Assembly: GCA_028554795.2 (NCBI GenBank)
Contig: CM068835.1
Location: forward strand, 28,894,311-28,958,310
Direction: 5' to 3'
Length of the DNA: 64,000 bases
Origin: Sinohyriopsis cumingii
Taxonomy: Eukaryota > Mollusca > Bivalvia > Unionida > Unionidae
Shown: positions 32,841-44,519 of the stretch, piece by piece
How the letters are laid out: each line of letters begins with the position of its first letter
Position numbering within the stretch: the first letter of the stretch is position 1
Made by a program: the position numbers and the translations under genes
Notes under the pieces: model-generated
What the model was told of the DNA's origin: nothing
The model's database searches: none
What the model saw: the letters and a program-made list of their open reading frames with translations, nothing else

Positions 32841-33830
32841 TTAAGAATATGTCAGCTACAATCAGTACTTATGCATAATACACATTATCTGGAGCAACTG
32901 GAGCCTGACTAAGTGACCACGTCACTTCAATGTCAGAATTTGACCTGATAGCTCGTTTGCTATGCTTACTGACATCAAAGTGAAATATCGGATAAAGTGT
33001 TCTAAATTCTTCGATTGAAAGGTTGGATCAGCTATCAGCATCTTGATATTTTTGCATAGCTTCCATTAGGTATATGTACACAGGAAATACGTCTCTGTTA
33101 GCTAATGCAACAGCATCAGCTGCAAAGTTACATTCCATCGCTCGTTATGGATACTACTTTGAATTTATTCTAACAAATATTCTTCTGACATCTGGACTAT
33201 CAAATACATATTTATTTTGAAGCTGACTTCCACGTTTATCCTGTCGTTGAAACACATGAAATACATGCCTTGGTAACTGCTCACTTGGTTATGTTGTTAT
33301 CCGCCATGTGTTTTGGATCGAATTCAGTATTGTGGTTTGATAAACTTTGTTCTCCATAAAATGAATCTTTTGCGTAAATGTTGTTAGCATCGTCTCAAGT
33401 TCTATTGATTTATAGATCGATGAAACTACACGTGGCATTCTCAATGCTAGCATTATCACCACAAGTTCCATCAAACAATCGTTTTGATCTACTCGGTCAA
33501 GTATAATTGTATGTTTTATCCTACGAAATACCTTAATGTAGTCTCTTCAAAATCCGAATATTGCGCTAAGCGGAAGCATCATAGTTATTTGATGTGAATT
33601 ATCTGTTAATTTTCGTCGTTTAACAAAATCCTCGCTGTAATATTGAACTCTTTTTTTAAATTCCGTTTACAGTTAATAACATTGCGATTTCGTTAGCATC
33701 ATCAGCTGGTGTAGGAGTTCCATGGAAATTTTCTAGTTCTATATTTTTTATCAGTTAAAAACATAACACCACCAATAAACCTAGCACGCATTTTATTATT
33801 CAAATCTAAAAATTATACTTCATCTTCTGC
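32840..33830 (-). pseudogene. major capsid protein of element B, C-terminal jelly-roll
   Basis: Pieces in order on the minus strand: VQYYSEDFVKRRKLTDNSHQ, PLSAIFGF, YIKVFRRIKHTIILDRVDQN, LALRMPRVV, NSIQNTWRITT, EQLPRHVFHVFQRQDKRGSQ, NKYVFDSPDVRRIFVRIN, ECNFAADAVALANRDVFPVY and FRTLYPIFHFDVSKHSKR, then IEVTWSLSQAPVAP. These match block by block the element A capsid (HIFGF; APRHIFIALQ; MIFDKL; MYPIYYFSLEH). Only the second half is recognisable; the upstream remainder (33,780-33,830) is short, so the N-terminal jelly-roll appears lost. Several frameshifts and stops. Confidence 0.78.
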
Positions 33831-33849
33831 TTTGTCAAAATGTCTTTTC

Positions 33850-34425
33850 TTTCAGCTTGTGATCCAATATTTTGAATATGTTTCAGCTTATCATTAATTT
33901 TTTTGTCTTTGTCCACTAGCTATTCGCGAATTTGAAAACCGTTATGCTTGTCAATAGGAATATAATCGATCAAAAAATTGTTGTAATCTTCTTGTAATAT
34001 TGGTTCTCGGGCAGATTATTTTAAAAAAATAATTTGATTCTCATTTGGCATTTTTGTGACTACGATGTCGGTAAAAGCTTTTTGTTTCCCTGATAATACC
34101 TCCTGACGTTGTATCGATTCAAAAATTACATTTCTTTTACCTCTTTTTGTAGCGCACTATGGACTCCTATTCGCACAATAACTTTCTTCTGTCGTTCTTC
34201 AAGTAGACCAAGTAATCATTTCTTTGATAACTTTTTAAGATCTTCAGGTGATACTGCAGAAATATCTGGCTGTTTGCCAAGTAAGGTTTCGGTCAATGGT
34301 CTGAAAAGTCTAGCAGTTTCTTCTGCAGTTTGCTGTAGACCCTGAATTTCCTTTTCAATCTTCTTCTTGAATGTGGCTCTATTTGGAACAACTTTCATTA
34401 GAACCTCTATTCGCTGTGCGTCCAT
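33850..34425 (-). pseudogene. coiled-coil protein of element B
   Basis: 69 intact codons from ATG 34,425: MDAQRIEVLMKVVPNRATFK, IEKEIQGLQQTAEETARLFR then PLTETLLGK. After a stop the sequence continues LLGLLEERQKKVIVRIGVHS and, in shifted frames, SIQRQEVLSGKQKAFTDIVV and DYNNFLIDYIPIDKHNGF ending near 33,850. Helical and charged. Its helical block resembles the first gene of element A. In related elements a protein like this precedes the capsid gene; its role is unknown. Confidence 0.5.
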
Positions 34426-34521
34426 TTATTCGTTTTATTTATTTTGTTAGACTAATTTTAGATTTTGGCTGAAAGACCAATTTTTAGATGTTTACCGTTA
34501 GATTCATTTTCAGTCCAAAAA

Positions 34522-35180
34522 CTACTCTATTCCACATCTCAACATACGATTGCGATCTCGTGCTAGCTTATCGAACAATAAAAAGTTGTGTCCGCCATCA
34601 CCAGTAGCGTTATGATAAAGTTCAGCACATTTGTCTTTTTATACACCCCCGCACTGTTCTCGGGCTATATTTTGTACGTCGATATTGTCTAGTCCAGCGA
34701 ATATTATGAAACAACATGTATTTTGCCTGGTTCACCGATCCACGTTATAAAATCTGTAAGCTAGGTAAACTGCATTTCATTTTGTGTTCCGCGATAATGA
34801 AAAATAAGATTTTATCTTATTCATCTCTGCATTGCTTAGCGGAATTTCATCAAAGACGATTATTTTATGCTCGTCAGAATCTAGTTCAGCAACGGGAATT
34901 AAATCTTCGGGTTGTTTTATGATAAATATATCATCGCAAACGCGTAGCTAAGTTTCCAGTTTTTAATTGTATTCGCAGAGCAGCCGTATTTATCTAGATG
35001 TGGATTGATCGTGCAGATATAAGCTCAATCGTAGTTGAAGAGGTCGTTAAGAAACAGATTCATCAAAAGATTAGTTTTGCCCGATCCAGTTCGTCCTACT
35101 ATCAGATAATGGCAGTCCGGTAGATCATCGTTATGTTTATCTTTGACTATGCGCTCCATGTCAAAGTCGATTACGCTCAT
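34522..35180 (-). pseudogene. packaging ATPase of element B (FtsK/HerA type)
   Basis: ATG is the complement of 35,178-35,180. The start reads MSVIDFDMERIVKDKHNDDL, then HYLIVGRTGSGKTNLLMNLF, a perfect Walker A. After frameshifts CTINPHLDKYG, ELDSDEHKIIVFDEIPLSN with Walker B, and a C-terminal part FAGLDNIDVQNIAREQCGGV, DGGHNFLLFDKLARDRNRML, ending at 34,522. This is the most readable of the three ATPases, with about three shifts. It would power DNA packaging into the capsid. It is divergent to the fibre-like gene (47 bases between starts), so they may share a promoter region. Confidence 0.8.
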
Positions 35181-35226
35181 TCTACACCAGGTATTCACAA
35201 ACTTTTATCTCGCAGTAATAATAAAA

Positions 35227-35957
35227 ATGAAATACTACTCAAAATTTGGTACGTTAAATGACAGCTTAACCGACATCAGAGTTTCAGCTACATCCACTAC
35301 GGCTGGAGTAGTTTTAACAAATTATCTATATAAAAAAATACGGCCATAAAATGACCGGTAACTTAAATATGTCAGGCCAGCGAGTGCTAGACCTTGAAAC
35401 AACATATCCACCAATCAACGTAGCTGACTCACAAGCAGTAATCTTCGCACACCTTATCACGGTAAGCAAATGTAAGTTTATCATTGTCAGGTGGAAAGTT
35501 GACCGAAAATGTCAATATGAGTCAAAAGCATGTAAATCTTGAGACAGAATACCCCCCCCCCAACATAGATAACTCAGATGTCGTATGTTTTGCACAACTT
35601 AATGTTGTTAATAATATCAAGTTATCACTAAATGGTGGGACGATGGCTGAAAATGTAGATATGGGTGGGAAAGTATTTAATGCTAAACTTGATAACACAA
35701 CTTTGACTAATAACGATTCTGTAACAAATGTGAAGTTTGTCAAAGACAAGTTTGTTATAAAATCCTGTGATACTATGGTGGAAAATCTGGACACGGGATC
35801 GAATAAGAAAACAACTAAGGGCAATTCCATCAGCGGTATGAGATTTAACAAATAAAAATTACGTTGAGAATAACATAGCAGGGAATATTGCATCACAGTG
35901 TCCAGTGGCTGTTGGGATTTTGAAATTTCAACTACAAGGCGTATTAAAATTAAGTGT

Positions 35958-36021
<64 letters not shown>

Positions 36022-36194
36022 ACTGGAGATTAGAAGGATCGAAGGATGATTTAAGATACCTTACGCCATATGCGGCACCAAGTGTTTATATTGTTGATTC
36101 TCAGCAAATTATATTTGATCCTACAGCACCCACAAACAAATACTTGTATTTCCGGATTTATGTTGTCAAAGCTGGAAGTTCTTACCCAGGTTAG
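35227..36194 (+). pseudogene. fibre-like protein with phage-tail-style repeats
   Basis: Starts MKYYSKFGTLNDSLTDIRVS at 35,227. Four imperfect repeats follow about every 44-48 residues across several frames: MTGNLNMSGQRVLDLE (35,351), LTENVNMSQKHVNLET (about 35,499), MAENVDMGGKVFNAKL (about 35,644) and MVENLDTGSNKKTTKG (about 35,775), each following a (G)G-x-[ML] start and preceding N-x-D-[SA]-V-x-[FNV]-type blocks such as NNDSVTNVKFVKDKF. This is the layout of trimeric tail-fibre repeats of phages (MxGxLDMGGxxIxNLxxPxxxxDAxxKxYVD), also seen in some eukaryotic DNA elements. After an (AT)n run at 35,963-36,017 a head-like beta region follows (DDLRYLTPYAAPSVYIVDSQ). Broken by shifts and by the microsatellite. 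Confidence 0.65.
35963..36017. repeat. (AT)n microsatellite inside the fibre-like gene
   Basis: Pure AT run of about 55 bases between the repeat part and the head-like part of the gene; it must have grown after decay began. Confidence 0.9.
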
Positions 36195-36329
36195 TCGACG
36201 TTTCAGATATATTCACTCGATGACCTAGTATAGGTCTGGCGTGCTAGAACGCTGTCATTGTAATATACAATGTATGTTGATCCTCCGTCGATCAGAGTCG
36301 CAAAAGAGTTTTATAATTTCATACTAAAC

Positions 36330-37040
36330 TAGAAAACAGAGATCGAAAAAGCCGATTTTCATCACCTAGATCCAGACAGTGTGGAGGAGACAAGATCAGT
36401 AAATAATTGCTCGAATGAAAATTTAACTTTAAAATCACCCGGTTTCATTATGGTAAAAAATCAGAGCAAGAGCGACAAAATAAAGATTCACGACGAGCTT
36501 GACAAACTAGCTGTAACAAGGAAACACAAGTTTCTTCAAAATCGTAAGCTCAAGAACACATTTGTTGAACGTCTAATATTTTGTGTGCTTGGCATGGACT
36601 ATTATGACAAAACGGATGCTATTAGAAATAGTGAATAACAGTCCTGACACTAACCTGCTAACATTATCATATATATTTCTAGTAGACTCTCTCACCGGCG
36701 ATAAAGAAAAGTATGACATATATCACATTAATGCTGCACTAAACGCAGTAGCAGATATTTAGTATAGGATTGAGTTAAATTAAGATGTCGAACAAGACAT
36801 ATTTTATCAAGAGATTGACGCTATTATAGATGTAAAATCTGGAATTTATAAAGATTATGAAATACATAATAGTTCTAAAACTTTGCTTGCAAAAACTATT
36901 TTGAAAAGAAGCTGGAAAGTTACTGACAGAAAACAAATACAGAAATATCAAAGAGCTGATGGTTGGATACCTAGACATACCCACCATAAGTATACAGTAA
37001 GCTGATATTCGCGGTCTTTTCAGTTTCGCAACAACATGCA
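36330..37040 (+). pseudogene. unassigned structural-type gene of element B
   Basis: Coding-like in two frames: EIEKADFHHLDPDSVEETRS, 85 open codons from 36,381 (NENLTLKSPGFIMVKNQSKS, NTFVERLIFCVLGMDYYDKT), and in another frame LSYIFLVDSLTGDKEKYDIY, VEQDIFYQEIDAIIDVKSGI and ADGWIPRHTHHKYTVS up to about 36,995. It may be the C-terminal part of the fibre gene or a separate protein. No family recognised. Confidence 0.35.
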
Positions 37041-37109
37041 ATTCTTAAGCATCATTTATTACTATAAAAATTTAAGCTGGATCAGTTATTGTTATGTGTG
37101 AAATATAAA

Positions 37110-37520
37110 ATGTAATGGAAGATATTACAGTGGAAGATACCAAGTTAAAGATGAAAAGAATTATTTTCCGATGTAAGCATATGACGATTGAGCTTGACAA
37201 TGAAAAGTACAGCACAGCACGTATTTCAAAAACAGAAATAAGATAAAGCTGTCTCTGGTTCGCACGAAAAATTGGGATTATTTTAGTAAGCTACCTGAGT
37301 TACAGATTCATTTCTGATGCTGCTGATAATCTTTACAATCCAAGATCACTGGATAAATACACTAATGTCACAGTCCACGACGAATTGAAAAAATGTTATG
37401 TCGTTAAATTAATCGTCTCACATGGAAATTTTATTAAGATGCTAGAACACGGATCTCCTATCAGCGGTAACGTTAATCTGTACTTGTTTCGTCATGAGGA
37501 TGAGACTTATACACAATAGA
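37110..37520 (+). pseudogene. unassigned gene at the right end of element B
   Basis: ATG about 37,115 reads MEDITVEDTKLKMKRIIFRC then KHMTIELDNEKYSTARISKT and a stop; in other frames YLSYRFISDAADNLYNPRSL, DKYTNVTVHDELKKCYVVKL and GNVNLYLFRHEDETYTQ follow to 37,519. Protein-like composition throughout 400 bases, so a decayed gene is likely, but no function can be given. Confidence 0.35.
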
Positions 37521-37539
37521 GAAAGACGAGATTCTAAAA

Positions 37540-40500
37540 ATATCTCGACAGGTGGCTTTATAAATTATCTTTTTTTGTTTTTTTGTAGAATCCCAGATAA
37601 TTATTAATAGCATATTCATTAGCAGTCAGACGTGTGACCTGCAAATCACAGCGAGTTATTAATAGCGGGTTAAAAATTAATGTGAATGTTAGGATAGTAA
37701 TTTTGTGTAAAATATAAATATAAATCGGTAGCGATTTCAAGTAAAAACCGCAGTAGTAAGCTTACAAGGGCGTATCTTAGTCAACCACTAATTTGTATGA
37801 CGACGCTGATGATTCACTGATGGGTCCTTAACAGGTGACCAATAATGAAATTGAAGTTGTTGCCTCAACAAAGTGTTTTCGTAATTTGTTTGAACTAACA
37901 TCGGGGGCCTGAAGGAGGGCAATCATGTGGTCGTTGTAATAAAATGAGGGCTTTGGATTAGATACCCCCTTTAAGCTAACTACTTCGATTGTTTGAGAAT
38001 ATATTGAATGCTGCATATACATGCATACTTATCGATTACTTGTGCCTATATTTGAAGATGCTTATACATGTATATTTATCGATTACTTGTATCCATATTT
38101 AAAGTTACATATACATGTATACATATCGATTACTTGTACCTATATTTAATGCTGCATAAAGATGTATACATATTGATTACTTGTACCATTATTTAATGCT
38201 GTATATACTTATATGCGTATTTATTTCATTCTAGAAATGTTGGTACAACTTCCCCCGCTTAAAACTTACGGATCTTTCCTTTATTGCGACTAATTCAAAG
38301 ACTAATTGAAATAAGGCTTCTTTCATCTTTCCTTGTTGCTAGCAAATTTATAAAATGGAAAATATGTTTAATCTACACGGACGAAACGGAGATTAATGCT
38401 TCTTTAAGAATCAGATTCAGAATTTTGTACCCAGAATGCCATGGCGATGTTATCAAATTGAAAAGAACAATATAATGCAATCTGTCTCTGGCTTTTGTGA
38501 TATAGCTGTGGGTTAAATGGGGTGACATGAAAGAGAACCAAGTAGCACGAGTCCATCTCAAACGGCATTAAAAGAAATCCCATGGACTGGGACAAAATTA
38601 AAAGTGGTGTTGAATTTGAAGATATAATCATGACTGGCATACATGGACGCCATCATACGTATATCCCGGGTCATCCCTGTACTTCAAACAAAATTTAAGA
38701 TGTCAAGAAACCAAAGAAACCGTGAAGTATTGACCTTTGCATTATAAATACGACACTTGATATAAACGTAGCATATATTTTGCTGACAAAGATCAAATTA
38801 TTCAGCTTCATATGTTTGTCATAGACATCTTTCTATAGAGCGAAAGGTAAAATATATACGAAACCTAATGTCATTTACCCTGAAATCTTAAAATTAAAAA
38901 CAGCACCCAAAATATGATGCGCGACATCCTTTTATTTATAATATACAAGAATAACAAATTTATCCACAAATTTCAATGGATTTAAAAGTTAACAACAGTA
39001 AACGCGAGCGTGATGGAAAACAAAAATATTTATCCCAGACTTTAACATCAATGCACTTTTGGGTGCCAGTTGCCGCGTACAGCGTTAGCCACGGAGTATG
39101 ATTTAACCTTGGCCATGCCGAAATAGCGATTTATGTTCAGTTACTGCAGCACACACGAAGTGTTGGCAGCGACCGACGGGGTGTTTACCCCGTGTCTTTT
39201 TGCCCGTAAGTTGATTACATCCTTAGTAAGTATGGTGCTATTTTTCACTATATGATGATAAGTCACATCTAAAGGCAGCTAGAATGGTCAAACGTTATTC
39301 TTTCTTACTATTTATTAAATGTTATTAAAATTTTGTAATATTTTGAATGTGTCGGAATTATTCTGCATTCCTAGAAAGTCAGAGCTATGTCACATAGGAT
39401 CATGCTACTGGTTTCAATATAGCCTGTGTTATGTTAGACATTTTATTGCTGAACAAACAAGCTAAATTCAATGTGATGCTGTACGTATTAAATATCCAGA
39501 AGAGTTCTAGCCTTTATAATCCAGTATGATTATTTCTGTCATAAAAAAATTCATGTGTAACCGTGGTCATTATTTTAATAATCTCGTACTGATCTTCTTT
39601 TGAAAATGTTTCGCGTGTAAGACAGTCATTTTATGTTTTACGCATGTGTAAGGTACATCACTCTATTCGTTCTTTAGCAATTGTATAGTGTTCAAACCCG
39701 AATTCTGTAGTCAATTTTGACTTCGGCAATGTTCCTTCGCCGAATGATACTGGTCGGCTGAGTATGAGGGCCAAATGAAGGTTCTGGACCAACGGGTGTG
39801 CGGATAGGTAGGATCTAGTGGCGTCTACAGCAGGCCTGGAGGGTTCGATCTTCACCCATTCATCACGAGCCGTGGACTGGGAGTATTCAGCATTTTCGTT
39901 GGGGATGTTGTAAGATAAATGCGTTATATTTGTTGGTGAACATTACGATACTTTTCATCTAAAATCAGTATCATTAAATGTGTGACACGATAATGCATCA
40001 TAATACTTGTTGATTAATAATACGTTGACCCCATTTGTTGATAAATCCAAACATTAATCTTGTCTGTTGGTACCAACACTGATCGTATCCGTTGGCAAAA
40101 GATACCGTTTGTTATATCCATTCATATACTTTGTTTGCAGGTGTAGTTTTCAGCAATTTGGGTTTGGTCTGTTACAGATAAGCATCAGGGTGTGTAGATT
40201 CAAATATCATTAAATTGCGTATATCGATAAACATGCACGTGCTTTACTTATGTGAATTCAATAGATCCAGTTCCACCCGGTTTCATCCTGTTACATCCAG
40301 TATGGTATGAGGCACACATTTTATTAACGATGTGTACACATCAGATTTATGTTAATAATCTAAAATGGCTTTGAGCATTTTTTCCAGAAATAAAAGTATG
40401 ATTACAAATTAAATGTTTGATCTCCGACTTTGACCTTATAGATTGCATACAATAAATGGGACGAGATTTTCAATTTTTGTTATGATGTATATTTACACTT

Positions 40501-40790
40501 AGTTTCCTCCCTTGACCTCAAATGGCTTTTTCGTTCTAAGCAGAGAGGAACGCGTGATGGAAATTCAAAATATTGACCTTGGGCTTTGATCTTTCGGATA
40601 ACACGCCCGATGAACTACGCATAACACCTATTAGAATGATATGTATTCATACTTTGATTTCATCCTTCAGCCTCAAAATCAACATATGCGAAATGCAAAT
40701 TCCACACAGAAGCTTTGGCTCATCAAACCCATCATTGTAAAGTGACATCCCTCATAGAAACCAAATCAAAGAGATGACATGGTATTGAGT
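37540..40790. other. non-coding host DNA
   Basis: No domain on either strand. Holds a tandem repeat at 38.0 kb. The edge of element B probably lies at 37.5-37.8 kb, but no inverted repeat was found. Confidence 0.5.
38005..38215. repeat. minisatellite, about 55-bp unit, four copies
   Basis: Each unit carries ATACATGTATA or its variant, then TATCGATTACTTGTA, then CATATTTAA and TGCTG or a variant; starts near 38,010, 38,060, 38,115 and 38,165. Confidence 0.8.
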
Positions 40791-40797
40791 ATATTGC

Positions 40798-40995
40798 GTG
40801 TTTGACACATATGTGTCTCATGCGTGTGTTCTAAAGAGTGAAACTCGACCAGAGTGCATGACATGCCAGTGTCAACTGACGATGAAGCACATTATTGTCG
40901 AGCGTGTCGATTTCTACACTGCGACTGAGTATAAAAGAAAACTTGATGGCCAAAACGAAGCAATGATCGGTCATCTTGACCTAGACAAACCGTAG
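40798..40995 (+). pseudogene. LINE relic, C-terminal zinc-knuckle tail
   Basis: 65 open codons: TYVSHACVLKSETRPECMTC then QCQLTMKHIIVERVDFYTAT. Compare the LINE at the right edge of the window, where the same tail reads HTYITHSHILKGEDPPECVSC then EPFTVKHFMIECFDLQPTRD. The C-x2-C...H...(C) pattern and flanks agree, the last Cys being Arg. So this is a short relic of a jockey/I-type LINE after its RNase H domain, in the opposite orientation. Confidence 0.65.
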
Positions 40996-40999
40996 TTTG

Positions 41000-43900
41000 A
41001 TAATGTGAAATGATACGTTTCATGTCTAAATCTCACACAGAATAAATGAAGGTCGTGTCAAATGCCGCATACGTCATCTGTGGTTTTATATGGAAATATT
41101 GTGTGGTACAGACCCATAATGTTGACAAGTGACCTTGACATTCATCAGATTAGAAATATTGTCCTAGAACAAAATTATATTAATAACGTGTAACCAAAAC
41201 AACTTTGAAATACAGAGCGGTTAAAATGGGTCTCGTAGACTACATTAGGTTGGGGTGGGATGCTCCCAGTATTATCTTTAATTATTACAGAAGACCCACC
41301 CTGGCTCGTTTTTGTTAGAAATTGAAGTAGTGATAGAGATGCAAAGCTCCGAGCACCCAGTCAGCGATGCCGACAGTTAATTTACTGAATACACAAAAGG
41401 TGAAATTCAAATAAACAACAAATTTAATGTCATTCAATAACAGATATTCCTTCCTCAAATGAAATTCAATATTCAAAACCCTATCACTCGTCTTTCACTC
41501 GACCAAGAGACTGCCTATTTCATCATCTGACTTAGTGTGATAGAGTTTCCTCCTGTCCTGTGTTTCTACTCATCTGTAGTATTTCTTGACTGGTACCCAG
41601 TACCCCTTCAGTCCAACAACCACGTTCTTCACCCTTCCACTTCCTCCACTTCCGTTCTCTCCTTTTCTTGTCTCCCAGAGACTCGGGACCAACTGTACCA
41701 GGGTATTTACCTTTTCTGTTTCCTACAGCTCCTCCGGTCCCTAAAAACTTCATTGCCGTAATAGATTGCGACAATCGAGCAAATAAGTCACTAACCTTTC
41801 CGAAGCTCTTTTGTAATTCCCATAATAACAATGTTTACCGCCAATTTCGATTGACGTCGGAGTAGCTTATAACTTCCTTATGTAATTCCTGCAAGATGGT
41901 TTAGCGACTACTGACGTTTAGTTCCAAGACACTAGATTTAATCTTGCGATTCCAATGGTGGCCAGGCCTTACTCAATTCCAAGTGGATGTCGATTCACCC
42001 ATGGTTTACATCATTAGCAGACATTGCCCCCTCCCCAGCAGTCTGTCAAGGGTGGATTTACGACCCTCACTTGATGTTCCTTTGATCCCAAACTGGCAAT
42101 TCATGCCACTTACCTGTGAATCGCACGCTACAGAATAAGGCGCCAGTAACAAGTTCCTATGGCCATATAATATAAAAATGGCTTCCCATCCGTCTTTTTT
42201 TATGTCGGCTTACACTCGCAACATGTATGAAGCGAATAGTTAGCCACGGGGTCTATCATATACATGTTGCAATCTGGCTATTGTTCCTTACTTATAACGT
42301 GACAAGCGGAAAGAAAAATGTGATGAAAAGCTTGAATAATGACCCACGACCTTGAAAACTTCTAATAATGGTGCATGTATATTCGAAACACTTCTAAATT
42401 GTGACTTAAACTATACCATGTTTCACACACTAGTATCAGGTTATGTAGATTTAATCTGTATTGTGTGATTGATCTTTGTGTATAACTAAGAGTATGAGTT
42501 TGAGCCTTCCAGACTAATGTTTAAGTTTTGTAAACAACATTTTACATTGCTAATTTTTGTTGATAATTGTAAATTTTATATGAAGATAAATATTGCTTGT
42601 TGGTGAAAATGTTTACTTGGATTTGAGTTCAGGACATTTGTATTACCCTCGAGAAAAATGGTCTATATGATCATTGACAGGTAGCATACAAAAATTTAAG
42701 TCATATGCCTGATCTTGTTGACAGGTTAGAATGTTCTTGAAATGAGCGTTTGATCCTCTTCCTGGTCCTCCTATTGTGTATTAATGTTTTATATAAAGAT
42801 AATGATCAATATAACTTCTCATTCCTACTTTAACATCTACCTAGTGGAATGGGTATTTTGGATATGCTTCAGTTATATTTGAGAATATTTATTTATTTCA
42901 ATTATTTGTTGGCTTTACAGAGTGCTCATTAATAGTTTTGGGACAAAATCATTAATTTGGTATGATTGTGAATTCATTTATAGGCATTTTGAATATATCA
43001 TTGTGATATATCACGACTGATAGCACAACAACTTTGTTCCGAGCTTATGTTCCTTCAATACATTCAAGATTTGAATTAATTTGGAACACCAATGAAATTT
43101 ATTCAGAATGCTTATTCTTTTGGACTTGTAATATAATTTTAGGACTCTTTGGGATTTAATTCACAATGCTGTAAGTTCATCATAAATTTCCACTTTGTAT
43201 TTCAGACAAATAAATTATTTGCTCAATTTTACTTACTTTATTGGTTTCGGTCTTTTCTGATACTTAGTTTAAGACCATATAGCCGTAATAAACAAATGGC
43301 TTTAGGTTATAAAGTGGAAAAAACAGTCCGATGGTGAACTCAACTATTGAATGCCATCTTGAATTTGAGGAGAAAAAACAAGCGTGGTACCCAATACAAT
43401 GCCTTGAAATGCGACGTATAAGTCTGGAAAAATGTGTCCTATAATCTACATCGACTTATGACTTAATGACTTAAGCGGGACTGAAAGCGTCAAAGGAAAC
43501 TAGAAATATTGAAATATAACTTTAACCTTGAAGACAAAACCGCCATTTGTGTACTTGATGATGTAGGCATAATCAAAGTTCCTTCCCATAATTTACAAGG
43601 GCCTTAAATGTATAATCGAGGAAATGTATGGGCAAAGGAACTTAAAATACTCATATGTGGCAGAGACTAAGAAAAAAAAAAGCGTTTTCCGTCTAGTTGC
43701 GATTTCGAGAAGTAATTTGTCACTGAACAGCTGTCATTATCATTTGGAACGTGTCACATATGTGGAACCTAAGTTTGACTGTAACACATGTGGAGCCTAT
43801 ACTGGGTGGCACATATGTGTAACTTACGTTTGGGTAGCACACACATAGCAGTTTGTTTGCCTCGCATTGTCCATGCTGGACATTATGATATAATCCTCTT

Positions 43901-44510
43901 TGGACTCAGGATACACTCTGATCCTTGCAACATAATTTGTAAAGAACAAATAATGTGGCAACAGAACTACAGCTAACTATTAAAGATACATCAATTGAAC
44001 CAACTAATCGTTGTTTCACTCAGTATAATTAATTGTATGCAAGGAGAGAGAGAGAGAGAGTTGTGGAAACAATGCATTGGTAATAACTTAATGTGTTTAT
44101 GCTACAGACATGGTCTTTCTAAATACATGTTTTGTCTATTGTATTCAGGCTTGCTTGTAAAATCCATATCATGATCATGAACCTTATGATTTTCAATTTG
44201 TAGATAGTTGTCTTAAAACAGACCACCCCTTTTACAAACGGTATGATAAAGAGCGAAATGTATTACTTTTAAATAGGCGACGACACAATTCGAAAGCGTG
44301 CAATAAAACAGTAAGCTTGTACCTCCAAGTGATTGTCGTAAAAGTGTGTCGTAAGATTGTGCCATAAGATTGTGTCATGTTCTCTTGTTCCATTTATGTG
44401 GTAATACCATGAGAGCTACGTGTTAAATACTAGAATAGATTAGCATGTAGAATGTATTTTTTAAGCTGTAGGGTATGCATAACACTTTCAGTCAGGTTTA
44501 TTTCCTGGAC
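41000..44510. other. non-coding host DNA
   Basis: No supported gene. A slightly GC-richer block at 41.5-42.1 kb has short open frames on both strands (up to 99 codons) with no recognisable domain. A short (GA)n lies at 44,045-44,060. Confidence 0.5.
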
Positions 44511-44519
44511 ATTGTTTAA

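Larger units (their letters stand above)
29400..37540. mobile_element. element B: Polinton/adintovirus-like remnant without polymerase
   Basis: Minus-strand block reading right to left: packaging ATPase, coiled-coil protein, major capsid, pX-like, basic protein, chromodomain integrase. Plus-strand genes flank it: HNH at the left, fibre-like and unassigned genes at the right. The gene set is Polinton-type, but the integrase, capsid and ATPase differ from those of A and C, so it is a third element. No terminal inverted repeats and no polymerase were found. The left limit could be shared with the end of element C. Confidence 0.65.

Noticed and set aside
39658..39855. Possible SINE or tRNA (GGGTTCGATCTTC)
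   Set aside because: No A box at a suitable distance and no tRNA fold.
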